Notes: a model not told the origin generated them from the letters alone. A DNA stretch of 64,000 bases from Chaenocephalus aceratus (GCA_023974075.1 CM043790.1:17995883-18059882), one strand, 5' to 3'. Shown: positions 38,849 through 50,542, counted from the first letter of the stretch. Translations and numbers: made by a program.

Positions 38849-41303
38849 ACCCGCTCCACACATCCGATCACTTCTTCATTTCATTCTCTCTACCCCTTTC
38901 AAAACATAACAAACTAATCTCTTCGCATCCTGCACTTGTCCGCCGTAACCTCCGTTCCGTCTCCCCCTCTACCTTTGCCTCAATGGTGCTCTCAGCCCTC
39001 CCTTCCTCTGACTCGTTCCAACTCCTGCCTCCAAACTCTGCTGCAGAAACTCTCCTCTCTACTCTCTCCTCCTCTCTGGACTCTCTCTGTCCTCTCACAT
39101 CTCGGCAGGCTCGTCAGTCCCCTCCTGCTCCCTGGCTAAATGACGCACTGCGTGCTAATAGAACCGTCCTTAGGGCAGCTGAGCGGAAATGGTGGAAATC
39201 CAAACACCGTGACGACCTCCTAATCTATCAGGCTCTCCTCTCCTCTTTCTCTGCTTCGATCTCTCAGGCAAAAAGCACTTTCTTTCAAGATAAGATCCAA
39301 TCTTCTTATTCCAATCCTAAAAAACTATTTTCCATCTTCTCCACCCTCTTGGATCCTCCCAAGGCCCCTTCCCCCTCCTCCCTTCTGTCAAGTGACTTTG
39401 TTAATCACTTTGAAAAAAAGGTTGACGATATTCGCTCTTCTTTTTCTGACTCACCTCTACTCACCGCTGGATCACCTGAGCCACCTTCAACCGGCACACT
39501 AACCTCCTTTTCCCCTCTCTCTCCATGTGAGGTTCTTACCCTCATTACCTCTGCCCGCCCTACCACCTGTCCTCTGGACCCTATCCCTTCAAACCTCCTT
39601 CAGACTATCGCTCCTGATATTCTACCGTTTCTCACCCATTTCATCAACACTTCTCTAACTTCTGGTCACTTCCCAAACAGTCTCAAGGAGGCAAGAGTAA
39701 ACCCTCTCCTAAAGAAACCCACTCTCAACCCGTCTGATGTTATAAACTACAGGCCTGTCTCTCTCCTCCCGTTCCTGTCTAAAACACTTGAACGCGCTGT
39801 CTTTAAACAACTCTCCTGCTATCTCCATCAGAACAACCTTCTGGATCCGCACCAGTCTGGTTTCAAGGCAGGTCACTCCACAGAAACTGCCCTCCTTGCT
39901 GTCACTGAGGAACTGCACACGGCTAAAGCAGCCTCCCTCTCCTCTGTCATCATCCTGTTGGACCTGTCTGCTGCATTCGACACGGTGAACCATCAGATCC
40001 TCCTTCGCACTCTCCAAGAACTTGGAGTGTCAGGCTCTGCACTTTCCCTCCTCACCTCATACCTCAAAGACCGCACCTACAGGGTAACTTGGAGAGGGTC
40101 CGAGTCCGACCCTTGTCAATTAACTACAGGGGTCCCTCAGGGCTCTGTTCTTGGTCCCCTCCTCTTCTCCCTGTACACAAACTCGCTCGGATCAGTCATT
40201 AGCCCGCATGGTTTTTCATACCACTGCTATGCTGACGACACCCAACTAATTTTGTCCTTTCCCCGCTCAGAGACCCAGGTCGTCGCACGCATCTCTGCTT
40301 GTTTAGCTGACATCTCTCAGTGGATGTCCGCTCATCATCTCAAGCTCAACCTTGACAAAACTGAAGTGCTTTTCCTTCCGGGAAAAGATTGTCCCTCTCT
40401 TGACCTGACTATCAACATCGGCACCTCTGTTGTTTCCCCGACCCAGACTGCAAGGAATCTGGGTGTGATCCTGGATAACAACCTGTCCTTCACTGCAAAT
40501 ATCGCTGCTACAACCCGCTGCTGCAGATACACGCTCTACAACATCAGGAAGATACGTCCCCAGCTGACCCAGAAAGCGACGCAGGTTCTGGTCCAGGCTC
40601 TCGTCACCTCACGCCTAGACTACTGCAACTCCCTCCTGGCTGGTCTACCTGCATGTGCCATCCGACCTCTGCAGCTCATCCAGAATGCAGCGGCTCGTCT
40701 GGTCTTCAACCTTCCAAAATTCTCCCACACCACGCCGCTCCTCCGCTCCCTTCACTGGCTTCCGGTAACTGCTAGAATCCACTTCAAGACACTGGTACTT
40801 GCGTACCATGCTGCGAATGGATCTGGCCCTTCCTACATCCAGGACATGGTTAAACCGTACACCCCAGCACGTGCACTTCGCTCTGCATCAGCCAAACGAC
40901 TCGCTGCACCCTCGCTGCAAGGGGGACCCAAGTTCCCATCAGCAAAAACACGTGGATTTGCTATCCTGGCTCCAAAATGGTGGAATGAGCTCCCCATTGA
41001 AATCAGGACCGCAGAAAGCTTACACACCTTCCGGCGCAGACTGAAAACTCATCTCTTTCGACTCCACTTCGAGCGATAGAATGACTAACAAAGAACTGCT
41101 AACAGAGCACTTATATACTAATAAAGGACTGGCTTATCTAAAGCCAGTTGAGTTGCACTTGAAACGATTGGCTCTTTGAAACCTGATGTTCTTATATGAT
41201 TCTGTTTTCTTCAAGGTTGTGTCTTCCTGGTCGAATGTACTTATTGTAAGTCGCTTTGGATAAAAGCGTCAGCTAAATGCAATGTAATGTAATGTAATGT
41301 AAC
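38849..41303 (+). mobile_element. LINE-C: 5'-truncated L2-type LINE inserted in the Tx1-clade LINE
   Basis: It starts within the end of the endonuclease (TSDHFFIS at about 38866) and carries a complete linker and reverse transcriptase. It ends in 'cgctttggataaaagcgtc' followed by repeated aatgt. This 3' end (stem-loop plus TGTAA repeats) is the well-known L2-clade tail shared with fish SINEs. Flanking Tx1-clade sequence on both sides shows it inserted into that element. Confidence 0.88.
38983..41079 (+). CDS. L2-clade reverse transcriptase, 698 codons open
   Basis: This is the longest open frame in the window. It begins with an internal ATG, because the true protein extends upstream into endonuclease that is frameshifted or lost. 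It includes the linker (APWLNDALRANRTVLRAAER) and the reverse transcriptase blocks NYRPVSLLPFLSKTLERAVF, FKAGHSTETALLAV, ILLDLSAAFDTVNHQIL, TTGVPQGSVLGPLLFSLY and catalytic HCYADDTQLILSF. The distal blocks are SRLDYCNSLLAG, QLIQNAAARLVFN and LHWLPVTARIHFKTL, and it closes with RRRLKTHLFRLHFER. No internal stop or frameshift, so insertion was recent. Without endonuclease it should not retrotranspose by itself. Confidence 0.92.
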   Translation: MVLSALPSSDSFQLLPPNSAAETLLSTLSSSLDSLCPLTSRQARQSPPAPWLNDALRANRTVLRAAERKWWKSKHRDDLLIYQALLSSFSASISQAKSTFFQDKIQSSYSNPKKLFSIFSTLLDPPKAPSPSSLLSSDFVNHFEKKVDDIRSSFSDSPLLTAGSPEPPSTGTLTSFSPLSPCEVLTLITSARPTTCPLDPIPSNLLQTIAPDILPFLTHFINTSLTSGHFPNSLKEARVNPLLKKPTLNPSDVINYRPVSLLPFLSKTLERAVFKQLSCYLHQNNLLDPHQSGFKAGHSTETALLAVTEELHTAKAASLSSVIILLDLSAAFDTVNHQILLRTLQELGVSGSALSLLTSYLKDRTYRVTWRGSESDPCQLTTGVPQGSVLGPLLFSLYTNSLGSVISPHGFSYHCYADDTQLILSFPRSETQVVARISACLADISQWMSAHHLKLNLDKTEVLFLPGKDCPSLDLTINIGTSVVSPTQTARNLGVILDNNLSFTANIAATTRCCRYTLYNIRKIRPQLTQKATQVLVQALVTSRLDYCNSLLAGLPACAIRPLQLIQNAAARLVFNLPKFSHTTPLLRSLHWLPVTARIHFKTLVLAYHAANGSGPSYIQDMVKPYTPARALRSASAKRLAAPSLQGGPKFPSAKTRGFAILAPKWWNELPIEIRTAESLHTFRRRLKTHLFRLHFER

Positions 41304-41304
41304 T

Positions 41305-42426
41305 GGACTTACACCTTTTTACTGCTCAGTCATCAATGCCTGGAAGATTCTGAGTTTTACCAGACCACCCGACCCCCGGCCTGGGATGTGGCTGTTTGAG
41401 GAGCCACTGTTTGACACTGGTTTTCTTTCTGGAACCCTTTTCTCTTCAGCCACCCTAAAAAATGCGTTCATTGAAGCGGGAGTGGTAAAACGTGGCCATT
41501 TGACGGGGGTCTCCATGGAAAAACTGGCTGAGGTGACGGGCATTCGATCAACCCGAGTTCTGGAGAACCTGGTAGATGAGGTGTGGCAGTCGCTGTCGCC
41601 ATCCCACCTGACTTTTGCTCTGGATGCAGATCTGGCTGACCAGTGGAGAAAGGGACATGATTATGTTTTTCCTGCCTTGAGTGTGGGTCCTGCGGTGGGG
41701 TAATGGAGAGAGGACGATGGTCTCCTGCTATCACTGGGGACTCTACCACCTGCAAAGTTCACCTCCTGCAATGGGAAGAAGCTATACCTTAGCTGTGTAA
41801 AGGTGTTAAACCTCAGCTCTCTTGCAGGCGTCAGAGAGTCGAGGTGGACGGATGTGTTTGGCTTGGGCTCTTCCCCTCAGGGCAGCTGGCGGATCCTGTA
41901 CAAATCTCCGGTTGAGAAACGGATGGCTGATATCCAATGGAGAATTGTACACGGTGCAATAGCCACTAACAAATACAGAGCTCATTTTGACCCAGGCACA
42001 AGGGGAGGCTGTCCGTTCTGTTTTATGGCAGAAACATTGGAGCATTTAGTCGTGTCCTGTCTCAGATTGGCTGGTCTTAAAAAAATGTTACAGGGGTGGG
42101 TGGAAGGGTTCGGGGAGGTTTTCTCCATACCACTTTTTGTCCATGGCCCCAAATACATCCTGAAAAAGAAGGAAACCCTACTATTGATGAATTTCTTGTT
42201 TGCTAATGCAAAATTAGCAATCTGGAAAAGTAGGAAGAACCAAATTGCTGGAGTGGGATGGACGGATGCAGTGCTCTGTCTGAGGGGGCTGATGGCAGCG
42301 CGTCTGAGGGTGGAGCATGCGTACTATACGCTGATCAATCATCTGCAGGGGTTTCTGGATGTGTGGGCTGTGGGGCAGGTTCTGTGCTCGCTGGGGGAGA
42401 ATGACTCTCTCATATTGAAGTTTTAA
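41305..42426 (+). pseudogene. Tx1-clade LINE ORF2, C-terminal part with CCHC finger
   Basis: Two frames (41386-41700 and 41803-42426) make up the region after reverse transcriptase. The second has PVEKRMADIQWRIVHGAIAT and the finger CPFC-x7-H-x4-C, the conserved C-terminal zinc finger of Tx1/L1-type ORF2 proteins. It ends with FANAKLAIWKSRKNQ and VEHAYYTLINHL. A frameshift lies between 41700 and 41803. The upstream endonuclease and reverse transcriptase domains are gone, so about 2.5 kb or more was deleted. Confidence 0.85.
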
Positions 42427-42616
42427 AGGATAGATGTAGTTTTTGTTTTTAAAGTGTGTAAAAGAGGATGTTTTTAAATGGGTAAAACGCTTTTCAAATG
42501 ATATTTATTTGGTAGTCATGAAAATCTGTTTATTTATTTGATTGTGTAATGTATTAGTTTTGTTCCGACTCTTTTGCAGGGTGGGTGTATGTTTAAAACA
42601 AATGCAAATAAAATTC

Positions 42617-42645
42617 TTCTTCTTCTTCTTCTTCTTCTTCTTCTT
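42617..42645. repeat. (TTC)n tract, right side of the LINE insertion
   Basis: About ten TTC units directly abut the LINE 3' end (aataaaattc) on one side and Harbinger-type sequence on the other, the counterpart of the array at 37289-37582. Confidence 0.95.
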
Positions 42646-43072
42646 CACTGGCAGGCCACAAACAACTTCATATATGTATATACTGCCACCCAAAGTCCCC
42701 GGAGTTGGGGACTGGCTTCAGTAGAAGCCTCTACTGAACCCTTCTGAGTAAATCGCCAGAAGCGCCGACACCTCCTCATCACTCCACCGCTCCCATGTTT
42801 TATTTTGTGTTGCCATAAGTTAGTCTCTCTCCGTTGGTGCGCTGGGCTAATGCTAATAATGCTAATGCGAGCAAATAAAATGGCCATAGTTTTACGGGCC
42901 GTGGTTTGCAATTAGCCCAGCGAATCAGAAATTGGAACCTTTTTCACCCCTGGGGTGAAAAGGGTCCCGAAAAAAAGTTCGAGTTCCAGATATTTTTGGT
43001 GTGAACGCAAAATCCCAGGAACTATCGGAACTATTCCTGGGAAGAGTACTCCGGTGTGAAAGCACCTATAGC
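42646..43072 (-). mobile_element. Right arm of the inverted Harbinger-type pair, with SANT remnant
   Basis: Read on the minus strand from 43072, the end ggtgctttcacaccggagta is followed by an ATG at 42816 and a frame with TWERWSDEEVSALLAIYSE that meets a stop about 15 codons later. It is inverted relative to the left arm at 36753 and has the same orientation as the element at 34643. It is cut from its other part (37191-37288) by the TTC array and LINE. Confidence 0.65.
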
Positions 43073-44550
43073 TGCTTTGAAATGTTATTATTAATACAAT
43101 TTCAATATTTCACTTATTATTTTGTATATGTTAATGCAAGACAGACATTTCCAGTTTTAGTGTTGTAGGCTGTCACATCCTTTTGCCGTAGGCTTCATGT
43201 TACAGCTGTTATAGACAAGTTAGTATGGGAGTACTGTAACTGATAAAAAAAAACATAAATCAGGTCTGGAATTTACTACAAATTCCTTCTCAGGTCTTTA
43301 TTTTAATTTTAGTAAATTGTGTTATTCCAAAATGAATCATGTTCATCAGTAAGAGCTTACAATCCTAAAGTCTGTTCCATAATAAATATGGAAATGTAGT
43401 TTAATTTATTATTCACTTCTTTGGAACTTCAAAGAATAATAAACAAATTAATTCATTTAATACTATACAGTTTGATAGTCTGTATATTTCTATTTACAAA
43501 GAAAAACATGTCAAGTAATCTGATAAATAGTATAAGAAAAATACTAGACAAAGAAAAAATACATAGAAATTTGAATTTTGATGGAAAACGTACAATTGCA
43601 TTAGCTATACATAAATGTTTCTTTTCAATTCTGCTTTAAAAAAAATGTAATATGCAAAAGTAATTGGTTCCAATGAACGACACAGCATAACTTAAAATAA
43701 CTGATACTCATGTTTCTGTCAAACTTCAGCAAACCCAAGTTGAGGAATATACGAGGAATATACCAAAGAAAAATCCTTGTATGTGTAAATCTCCTTGGTA
43801 ATAAAAAAACAATTCTGATTGGAAATGCTGGATGTAGTGTGAAAGGCATTGTGGTTCCCCATAAGAGGTGATCCCTTGCAATACTCAGGGGCTCTGCTAC
43901 ATCAGGACATCCTGTATGTCGGCTTACTTATGTAGGATCAAATGCTACATGTCAGAAGGTCAATGGTCCAGTTGCTTTTTAATTCATAGAAGAAAACTTG
44001 ATACAGTCAAGAATGTGGTATTTATACCGTGGATACTGGGGACATGTCCCCACCACTTTTGGAAAAATCTCCTTTCATGCAACACAATATTAGTAACAAT
44101 TGAATAGAGAATAGTAAAGCAAGTGTTGCTCCCACTTTGCAGCAGCGTAGCACAGTTACTGCAGTGGGTTTCTTTCAATCTGAAAAAAGTTTCCCCACTC
44201 CTTTTTCTACCAAACTGATGCCCATGGGTATACCAGCATTATAGAGGGATTGTTAACATTACATATTGCTGTCAAGCATGCAGTTACATCTTGGTGAGCA
44301 AGTTTGAAATACCTGAATCTGCTTTACTGCCAGCATGGTTGGCAAGTCATGAAACCATAATGTCAAAAATATTGCAGTTTGCTGGTATGCAATGTCAGCT
44401 TGGCTCAGTCTCTCATGATCTGCTGCTCACTCTTTCTTTCCTCGTTTCTTCTCCGCATTGGAATAAAAGCAGGTTTTCTTCTCAGTGGTTGTCGTACCTC
44501 TGGTGCTATTTCAGTGAAGTACATCCAAGTGAACCAAGTCACTCTGGGCC

Positions 44551-44552
<2 letters not shown>
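43073..44552. other. Non-coding stretch
   Basis: AT-rich. A '8-bp periodic' look at 43420-43640 is only base composition. No gene or element ends are seen. Confidence 0.4.
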
Positions 44553-44593
<41 letters not shown>

Positions 44594-44600
44594 CACAGAC
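44553..44600. repeat. (CAGA)n microsatellite
   Basis: About eleven CAGA units, decaying into CACA at the right end. Confidence 0.95.
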
Positions 44601-44623
44601 ACACAGTTTAATATATAGATAAC

Positions 44624-45671
44624 CAGGGCTGAAGTCGAATAGTCCATTTAGCTTAGGAACCTTCCTAACGGAGTGAAATGACCAGGAAGTCCCTCAGTGG
44701 CAGCCATGATAAGTGCCGTTCGAATTCTCTAGAATGATAGGAAAGGATGTTTCAAACTTCCTTTATAACCTCCTTTAGCGTAGGAACCACTGGACCTCCC
44801 TCACCGAAAGGAGAGGAGAAAATGCTGCCCCACAATGCCTTGCAGCCGCAGCATTTGCCGTCGCACAACAGTCGGCCGTTCACGGAAACAACCGATTATG
44901 ACCGAGAAATGATATCATGAAAGTTATGGTGCTTATTAAGCATTTTAAAACGTAGGTGGTAAGTTGCCAAAGTGCTTTGTTTTGAACGTGCATCAGTATT
45001 ATAATCAAAAAGAGAAATATGAACGTTAGTTTTAAATGATCAAATAAAGTCAACATTTCACAGTCTTTACTGAGCTGTGTGGGGTTTGTTCAACTTTTAA
45101 AAGATGTTTGAATGGTGATATTCACACTGATAGATGTTAAGGACTAACGTTTATAATAAATACATTTGTATTGATTTTAAGATCTTTTCATACAATCATA
45201 CGTATTGGGATCATTTGTATTAATATAGACCGGAGGGAGGAGCATAAGTTTCACTTTCCTTTTTTATTTCAATTCCAACTTTAGTCATGAAGAATATGTT
45301 TCTCTGTTGTCCGTTCATAAAGCATAAAGCAGCAGCATCAGAGCACGGTGCAGAGTCTCTAGATGAGTTTACAGTAGTCCGTTGTTCTTATTATACATCC
45401 ATGTTGTAGTCCGCTATAGAAAACTGTAGTTTCCATAGTTTCCCCACAGCAGCAGACGCACATTCATGACGTCCGCTGGCGCATCATAAACACGTCGGAT
45501 AGTGAAAGTGCAGTCGGATTCTCTAAAATACCGCAGTCTCTTCTCCTAAGTCCTTTTGAATTCTCCTATCCACTATCCCTTAACCCTGTGACGTTTCACT
45601 CAGAGGTCAAGGAATAGACGATAGGGTCAGACGTTAGGAGCTGATTTTTGGATTATCCGACCGCAACCCAG
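44624..45671. mobile_element. Terminal-inverted-repeat element, ~1.05 kb
   Basis: The left end cagggctgaagtcgaatagt and the inverted right end ctgggttgcggtcggataat match at about 14 of 20 positions. 'ttccta' and 'taggaa' words are repeated inside in both orientations. CAGGG ends suggest hAT, but the 8-bp flanks (tagataac and tattacgt) do not match, so the class is uncertain. Confidence 0.5.
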
Positions 45672-45719
45672 TATTACGTATAGACATTAAGTTGGATACA
45701 CTCACAGGAACCCACTCAC

Positions 45720-45932
45720 CTTAGCTGGAAGGATTGTGCGTTCCTCTCCCGAGCACGCACATTGTTGGCTGCTGGATGAGATGAAGAGGAAGGACAGACG
45801 TGCTCTGGCCCCATCTCCAGTCTCCTTCAATATTTCATAAGGAACCTTTCTCCTGTCCCCTGGAGCCCAGCATCCTTTCCCTGCATGCAGCTTCAATTCT
45901 TTATTCCTCCACAGCAAACAGCTGCCACTTGT
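45720..45932 (-). CDS. Candidate internal exon of an unknown host gene
   Basis: On the minus strand a pyrimidine-rich acceptor (tttcctgtcggtag) ends at 45933. The next 71 codons are open and end at a strong donor AAG|GTGAGT (45720/45719). The peptide contains HAGKGCWAPGDRRKVPYEIL and no repeat signature. No domain is recognised. It lies on the same strand as the candidate exons at 31206 and 29483 and could be a 5' exon of the same gene. Chance is possible. Confidence 0.3.
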
Positions 45933-46233
45933 CTACCGACAGGAAATAAAGGAAGTTCCTAAATACCTTTTGCATACTTTTACTAAACTATTTGCCCTGA
46001 TCATTCATTTCCTCTGGGCTTCCCGCAGCATAATGCATCCGTGCCGCCTTGGGAGTCACATAAACTGGTCAGGCCTGCAAGTTGTTGTGAGTAAACAGGC
46101 AGTGAGCCTGGTAGAAGACGCAATCAGGATTTGTACAATTGGTTAATTGGTAGAGTTACTCAAATATTGGAATTGATGCTGCTTTCACACCTATCCAGAG
46201 TCACAAACATGAATACTTATGGGTGGGAGTTAA

Positions 46234-47791
46234 AGGGGACCTATCATGCAAAATGCACTTTGTGATGTCTTTTATACATAAATATGTGTCCCCGGTGCGT
46301 CGGGGATCTCACGCAGCGTCAGAAAATAAAACCCTCTCTCTTTTCCTCCGTACCCAAATCTTTTAAAAACGGGTGTACAACGAGCGGCTACAGATTTGCT
46401 GCCGATATGATGTCAAATCGGCAGCGGACCCACAGAAAGTTGCTATCAGAAACAATGCCTGACGTGTTTTGGACGTAATCTCGTCTTTGTTTACATTAGC
46501 AAGCCTCACTAACACTCAGAGCTAACATGTACTGTAGAGCCAGTGGCGTTTCTATATGTACAAAAGTGGTGTGGCACAAATAACTTAGATGTCTATATAT
46601 AAGCTTCTGCAGTGAGGTTCATGGCTGGTGAGGCACTGGCACTGACTCTTCAGGTTTACAAATATTATATTTTTACCTAAATCAAAATATAATATTATTT
46701 TCAAAAGCCTCTTTAGTCTGATGCTTTGATTAATTTTAAACAGACAGTTCAACAAAAGGATACCCACAATTTTTTATTTCATCATTTAAATATTGAATTA
46801 TTGAATCTCATTTTCAATAAAATGGTGGTCTTACCTTGACTTGAAGATGAAGTCCATTTGCCTATCCTTCTGGACAAAAATCTCTATTACTTTTTTGTAA
46901 AAGTCCTCCTTATCTTCTTGTAGTTTCAAAAGTCTATCGTAAATCTAAATGATGGATTTATGATTAGAAAATTATAAAAGTAGGGTAGACATGTGGATAT
47001 TATCCGGCTGAACAAAACGTACATTTATCTAACAGCTACGTTTCCCACAGATCTTATTTTGAGCTATTTTCTAAAATCCTATGGAGAAATGTCATTGTTT
47101 TTTTGTGGAGGGAAGCCATGCGCAGCTTACTTCCTGGTTTTAGGACGCGTCTCTCTCCTCCTCTTCACCTGCTTTTCACACACCACACTTTTCGCGGCAC
47201 ACGTAGGCCTACTTACAGCCAATCAGCTCTGAATTATGTGAGATGAGTATGGTGGGGATGGCAGCTCACTGCCCCTATGGTCATTATTTTTTGCCACACA
47301 CATTAAATAGGAAAATACTCTGAGCATGCGCAGTGTAGTTTTTACAGTCACCGTTCACTTAGACAGTGAGAGGGAGGGGCAGGATCGGGTTTTGTCCCAC
47401 ATGGCTCTAAATAGCTCAATAGGCACACACTGTAGACACTAATTAGAATAACACATACTAAAACAGCAATGTACAGACTAATCAGATGATTAAACATGAT
47501 CTTAAAATATATTTTATATATATTTTAATTTATTTTTTGTGCATTTTGTGGTAATTATTATTTTTACTGCTGACACTAGATGGGGCTGTGTTTGATGTGG
47601 TTTAGAACAGGATGGTGTTTTATCACAGCAGAATTTAACTTTATCTCCGGTAGAATTCTGATCAGGCATTAGCTCCGCCTCCTTTTTTTTTTCAAGCTAA
47701 GGACCCAAAATCCGTGTTTCTCTAACATGGCTGCAAAAGAGGGGTATGAGCAGTATGAGGCATGGCTACAATGGGTGAACTGTTTAGTATT
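46234..47791. mobile_element. TTAA-type MITE, copy 2, enlarged by insertion and truncated
   Basis: TTAA at 46230-46233 is followed by AGGGGACCTATCATGC, matching copy 1 at 2017. Similarity with copy 1 returns near 47745 (gaggcatggcta.aatg). The middle contains foreign DNA that starts with a hAT-like CAGTGGCGTTTC at 46538; its right end was not found. The right terminal repeat is lost where the next TTAA element begins at 47792. Confidence 0.6.
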
Positions 47792-47795
47792 TTAA

Positions 47796-49293
47796 CCTCT
47801 TTAGCCCTGAGCCTGTTTTTCAGGTTTCAGGCTCGAAAATGCCACTAACACAACAAAGACTATGTCTTCACTTCTAAAAGGGGTAAATTAATAACCTTTT
47901 CTCTCAAAGCAAGGTTACATCTGTGAGTTGGATGTAGAAGTGTCAGAATCAATATAGATGTTTTTATTTTAAAGTAAATTCAGATGGAACACAGTAAAAA
48001 CATGTAAATTCTAGTGTCCGCCTAAAAAAAACCCATTACTTATAGTGAAAACCACCCTTGAATGATGGGCTAGTAGACTAAAAGCTTTAGGAATCCAATA
48101 ACATATAATAAGTACCCTGTATCAAGATTGATGCAAAACAAGTTAAATTTGACCTTTTTAGAGAGGTTTAGAAAAATAAAGTCCAAGCGGACTCACCTCT
48201 GGGTAATTTGGGAACCATCAGTTCCATTTGAACTTTTTCACTGTAAAAATCATTTTATTACTTTGAATTATCACTATAGGTATTCATTCCATCCAAATAC
48301 AACTGTTGTGAAAAAAATAAAAAATAAAACATAGGCCTACTCTGTTATCCTCTTACAGTGAGCCTCTGAATTAGCCCAGAGCGAAAAATGCTAACCTATT
48401 ACTGCACCGAAAATCACTCCTAGCTCCCTTATTACTTATCCTAGCTGCACATCCAACACATTGTTTATGATCGTAAAGACACAGAATCTAACGGTGCCCA
48501 CCTCAACACTGAAAGATACAAACTCGCGAGGTTATCAACAAAAACGTACATCAAAACAAGTGGTACTAACATGCGCTAGGCTAACATAGCTTACCTTCCT
48601 CTTTGTCTGGTCTTCAATGGCATTACAACGATAAAAACGATGATGTAGTTAATCCATAGATTAATATCCAATGGGGCTGTGTCCCCTTTGAAATGTTCTG
48701 ATAATCTATAAGCAATAAAACTGCAATTCCGTTATCTGCTGTCCGCTCTGTGCTCCGTGCGCTCTGGGTCCTGCTGCAATTCCTGCTTTGTTACGTTGTA
48801 AACAATAAATGAAGTCAGCTGCGTAATGTTGTTACGCTGGCTGACATTCTTTATACTTTACGCAGGACCATATCTCTGGAACCCATTGGTCGATTTGTGT
48901 GATTTACACCTTTTTCTTAACCATTACATCCAATAGAATCGATGGGCAGTTCCCAAATCCACGTAAACATTACCAAAGCGGACGTAATAGAGAAGCAAAC
49001 GAAGCATATCTGAAAGTGCAAGCCTGGACGGCAACACTTTATACCCAGTATATTGCCATAAATATGATAATGGATTATCAGTAAACATTTCTACGTGACA
49101 CAAAGACATTGGATTAACCTTGAGCGGCGTTTTTATTCCGTTGAACACAACTTTTGATCACAAATCAAAAAAGGTAAGACGTAATTATTGTAATATTTTT
49201 GAAACCGGATGTTGTTTACTTTCTCTTTTCTGGCTGATAGCTCCATGAATTCGAGGTCGTACAGTGATGACATTACATGTGTGGAATCTGTGG
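47796..49293. mobile_element. TTAA-type DNA transposon, copy B (truncated)
   Basis: It starts CCTCTTTAGCCC after TTAA (47792-47795) and follows copy A (7477 onward) almost base for base. It has a ~100-bp insertion near 48025-48145 and lacks the equivalent of 7900-9378, including the 174-bp array. It ends abruptly at 49293, where a hAT-type element begins, so its right end is lost. Confidence 0.8.
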
Positions 49294-49297
49294 AATA

Positions 49298-50535
49298 AAT
49301 CTCGAAATTAACTTTTTTCCTCAATGTCCCACAACTGTCCCGAATTCTACTTTGTATTGTCCCGGATATAACCAGCAGTGTCCCAAATTTAAATTTGTAT
49401 CGTCGCCCCCCCAATTATGCAGAATACATATCATTTGATACTTTTTTGTCACTTAATCATCACACCATAGACTCTGGTCCATCATGTAAGTTTAAAATAC
49501 TTATTCTTTTAAACATATGAATATTAGTCTGATCTGTTGCCTCTCCTGAGTAGAAGGGAAGAGAGTTGTTTTAAGACATGTTTTTCTATTGTTTCTCAAT
49601 ATCCAGACTAATTTATCATTGTCATGTCAACATTGAAGAATTCTGATTTGTATTTTTCAATTCAATATGGTATGGCTGTATGGTCTCTGTGTTTTATGAT
49701 CGGAACCCTCTATCTGGCAATAAAAGTGGTATGAATGATAATAAAAAAACAGAAGTTCCATAATACAGTTTAATAAATATATCTGTTTTCAGTTCTAATT
49801 ACAAGTTATCCTCACAAGTCAGTAGTAGTACTATAGGAATATAAATTGATCTTCTATCTTCACCCAATCTGACTGACGTTCTTGACCAAAAAAAAACTAA
49901 AACACTAAAAAAAGATGAAAAGCTAAATGATTAGCTAAATGCCTTACGTTTTTGCAGCTAAAGATTCTAGCCTGGTCACTGACTGGCTGACAAAGAAAAT
50001 ACAAAAATGATAGGCTATTCTGATCAACTGTATTTCACATCATTTTCACAAACTTCAAAAGATGACACCGCATTTTAGGACGTTTGTATGCATTGTAAGG
50101 CACACTTCAGTTGCTAGCGTTAGTTAGCGGCGCTAGCTAACATTGACACTTAAGACAACTAATTTAAGACTTAAGACAACTAATTTACCACAGAAGACGA
50201 TGCATCATGACCAGGACTTGGGATGTTTTCGTTTCGGGAGTCGGCAGAATTGGGGCTTGCATCAGGGGGCTGTTTATTCAACCAAATCAGCATTTCCTTC
50301 TTCTTTTTTTAACTGTCGTGACCGTTGGCGCGAGTCTAGCAGCAGTCAGCAGCAGAGTGGATGACGTAGAATGCATTCTATGATTTGACAGCCCAATGAC
50401 TTTGCAAATAACACCCATTTTGAAGTTTACTTTTAATTTTTTTTTCACTGTCCCGAAATAGTCCCAGACAAAAATAGATTTGTGTCCCAGTAGGAATTTT
50501 TATGGTCCCCGGGACATCGTTAATTGCGAGCCCTG
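49298..50535. mobile_element. hAT-type element, ~1.24 kb
   Basis: The left end ctcgaaattaac and right end gttaattgcgagccctg are inverted. They fit the common fish hAT terminus CAGGGCTCGAAATTAAC, with the first five bases of the left end lost. Subterminal 'gtccc' words (cccacaactgtcccg and gtcccagtag) are typical of it. No frame is supported. It separates truncated TTAA copy B from the BEL element. Confidence 0.7.
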
Positions 50536-50542
50536 ATTGCGG

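Larger units (their letters stand above)
37583..42616 (+). mobile_element. Tx1-clade non-LTR retrotransposon in a TTC microsatellite (Kibi/Koshi-like)
   Basis: ORF1 remains at 37723-38848 and the C-terminal part of ORF2 at 41305-42426. Endonuclease and reverse transcriptase are missing, and an L2-type LINE occupies 38849-41303. The element starts directly after one (TTC)n array and ends 'aataaaa' directly against another (42617-42645), with no poly-A tail. From the literature I recall Tx1-clade families that target TC and TTC microsatellites (named Kibi and Koshi). The clade call rests on the ORF1 and ORF2 motifs; the family name is inference. Confidence 0.75.

Noticed and set aside
38169..38871. 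Long minus-strand frames opposite the GC-rich ORF1 region
   Set aside because: GC-rich sequence lacks stops in all frames; the zinc knuckle and clade motifs are on the plus strand.
46538..47640. hAT-like start CAGTGGCG inside TTAA MITE copy 2
   Set aside because: No inverted right end or 8-bp duplication could be located, so it is only mentioned with the MITE.
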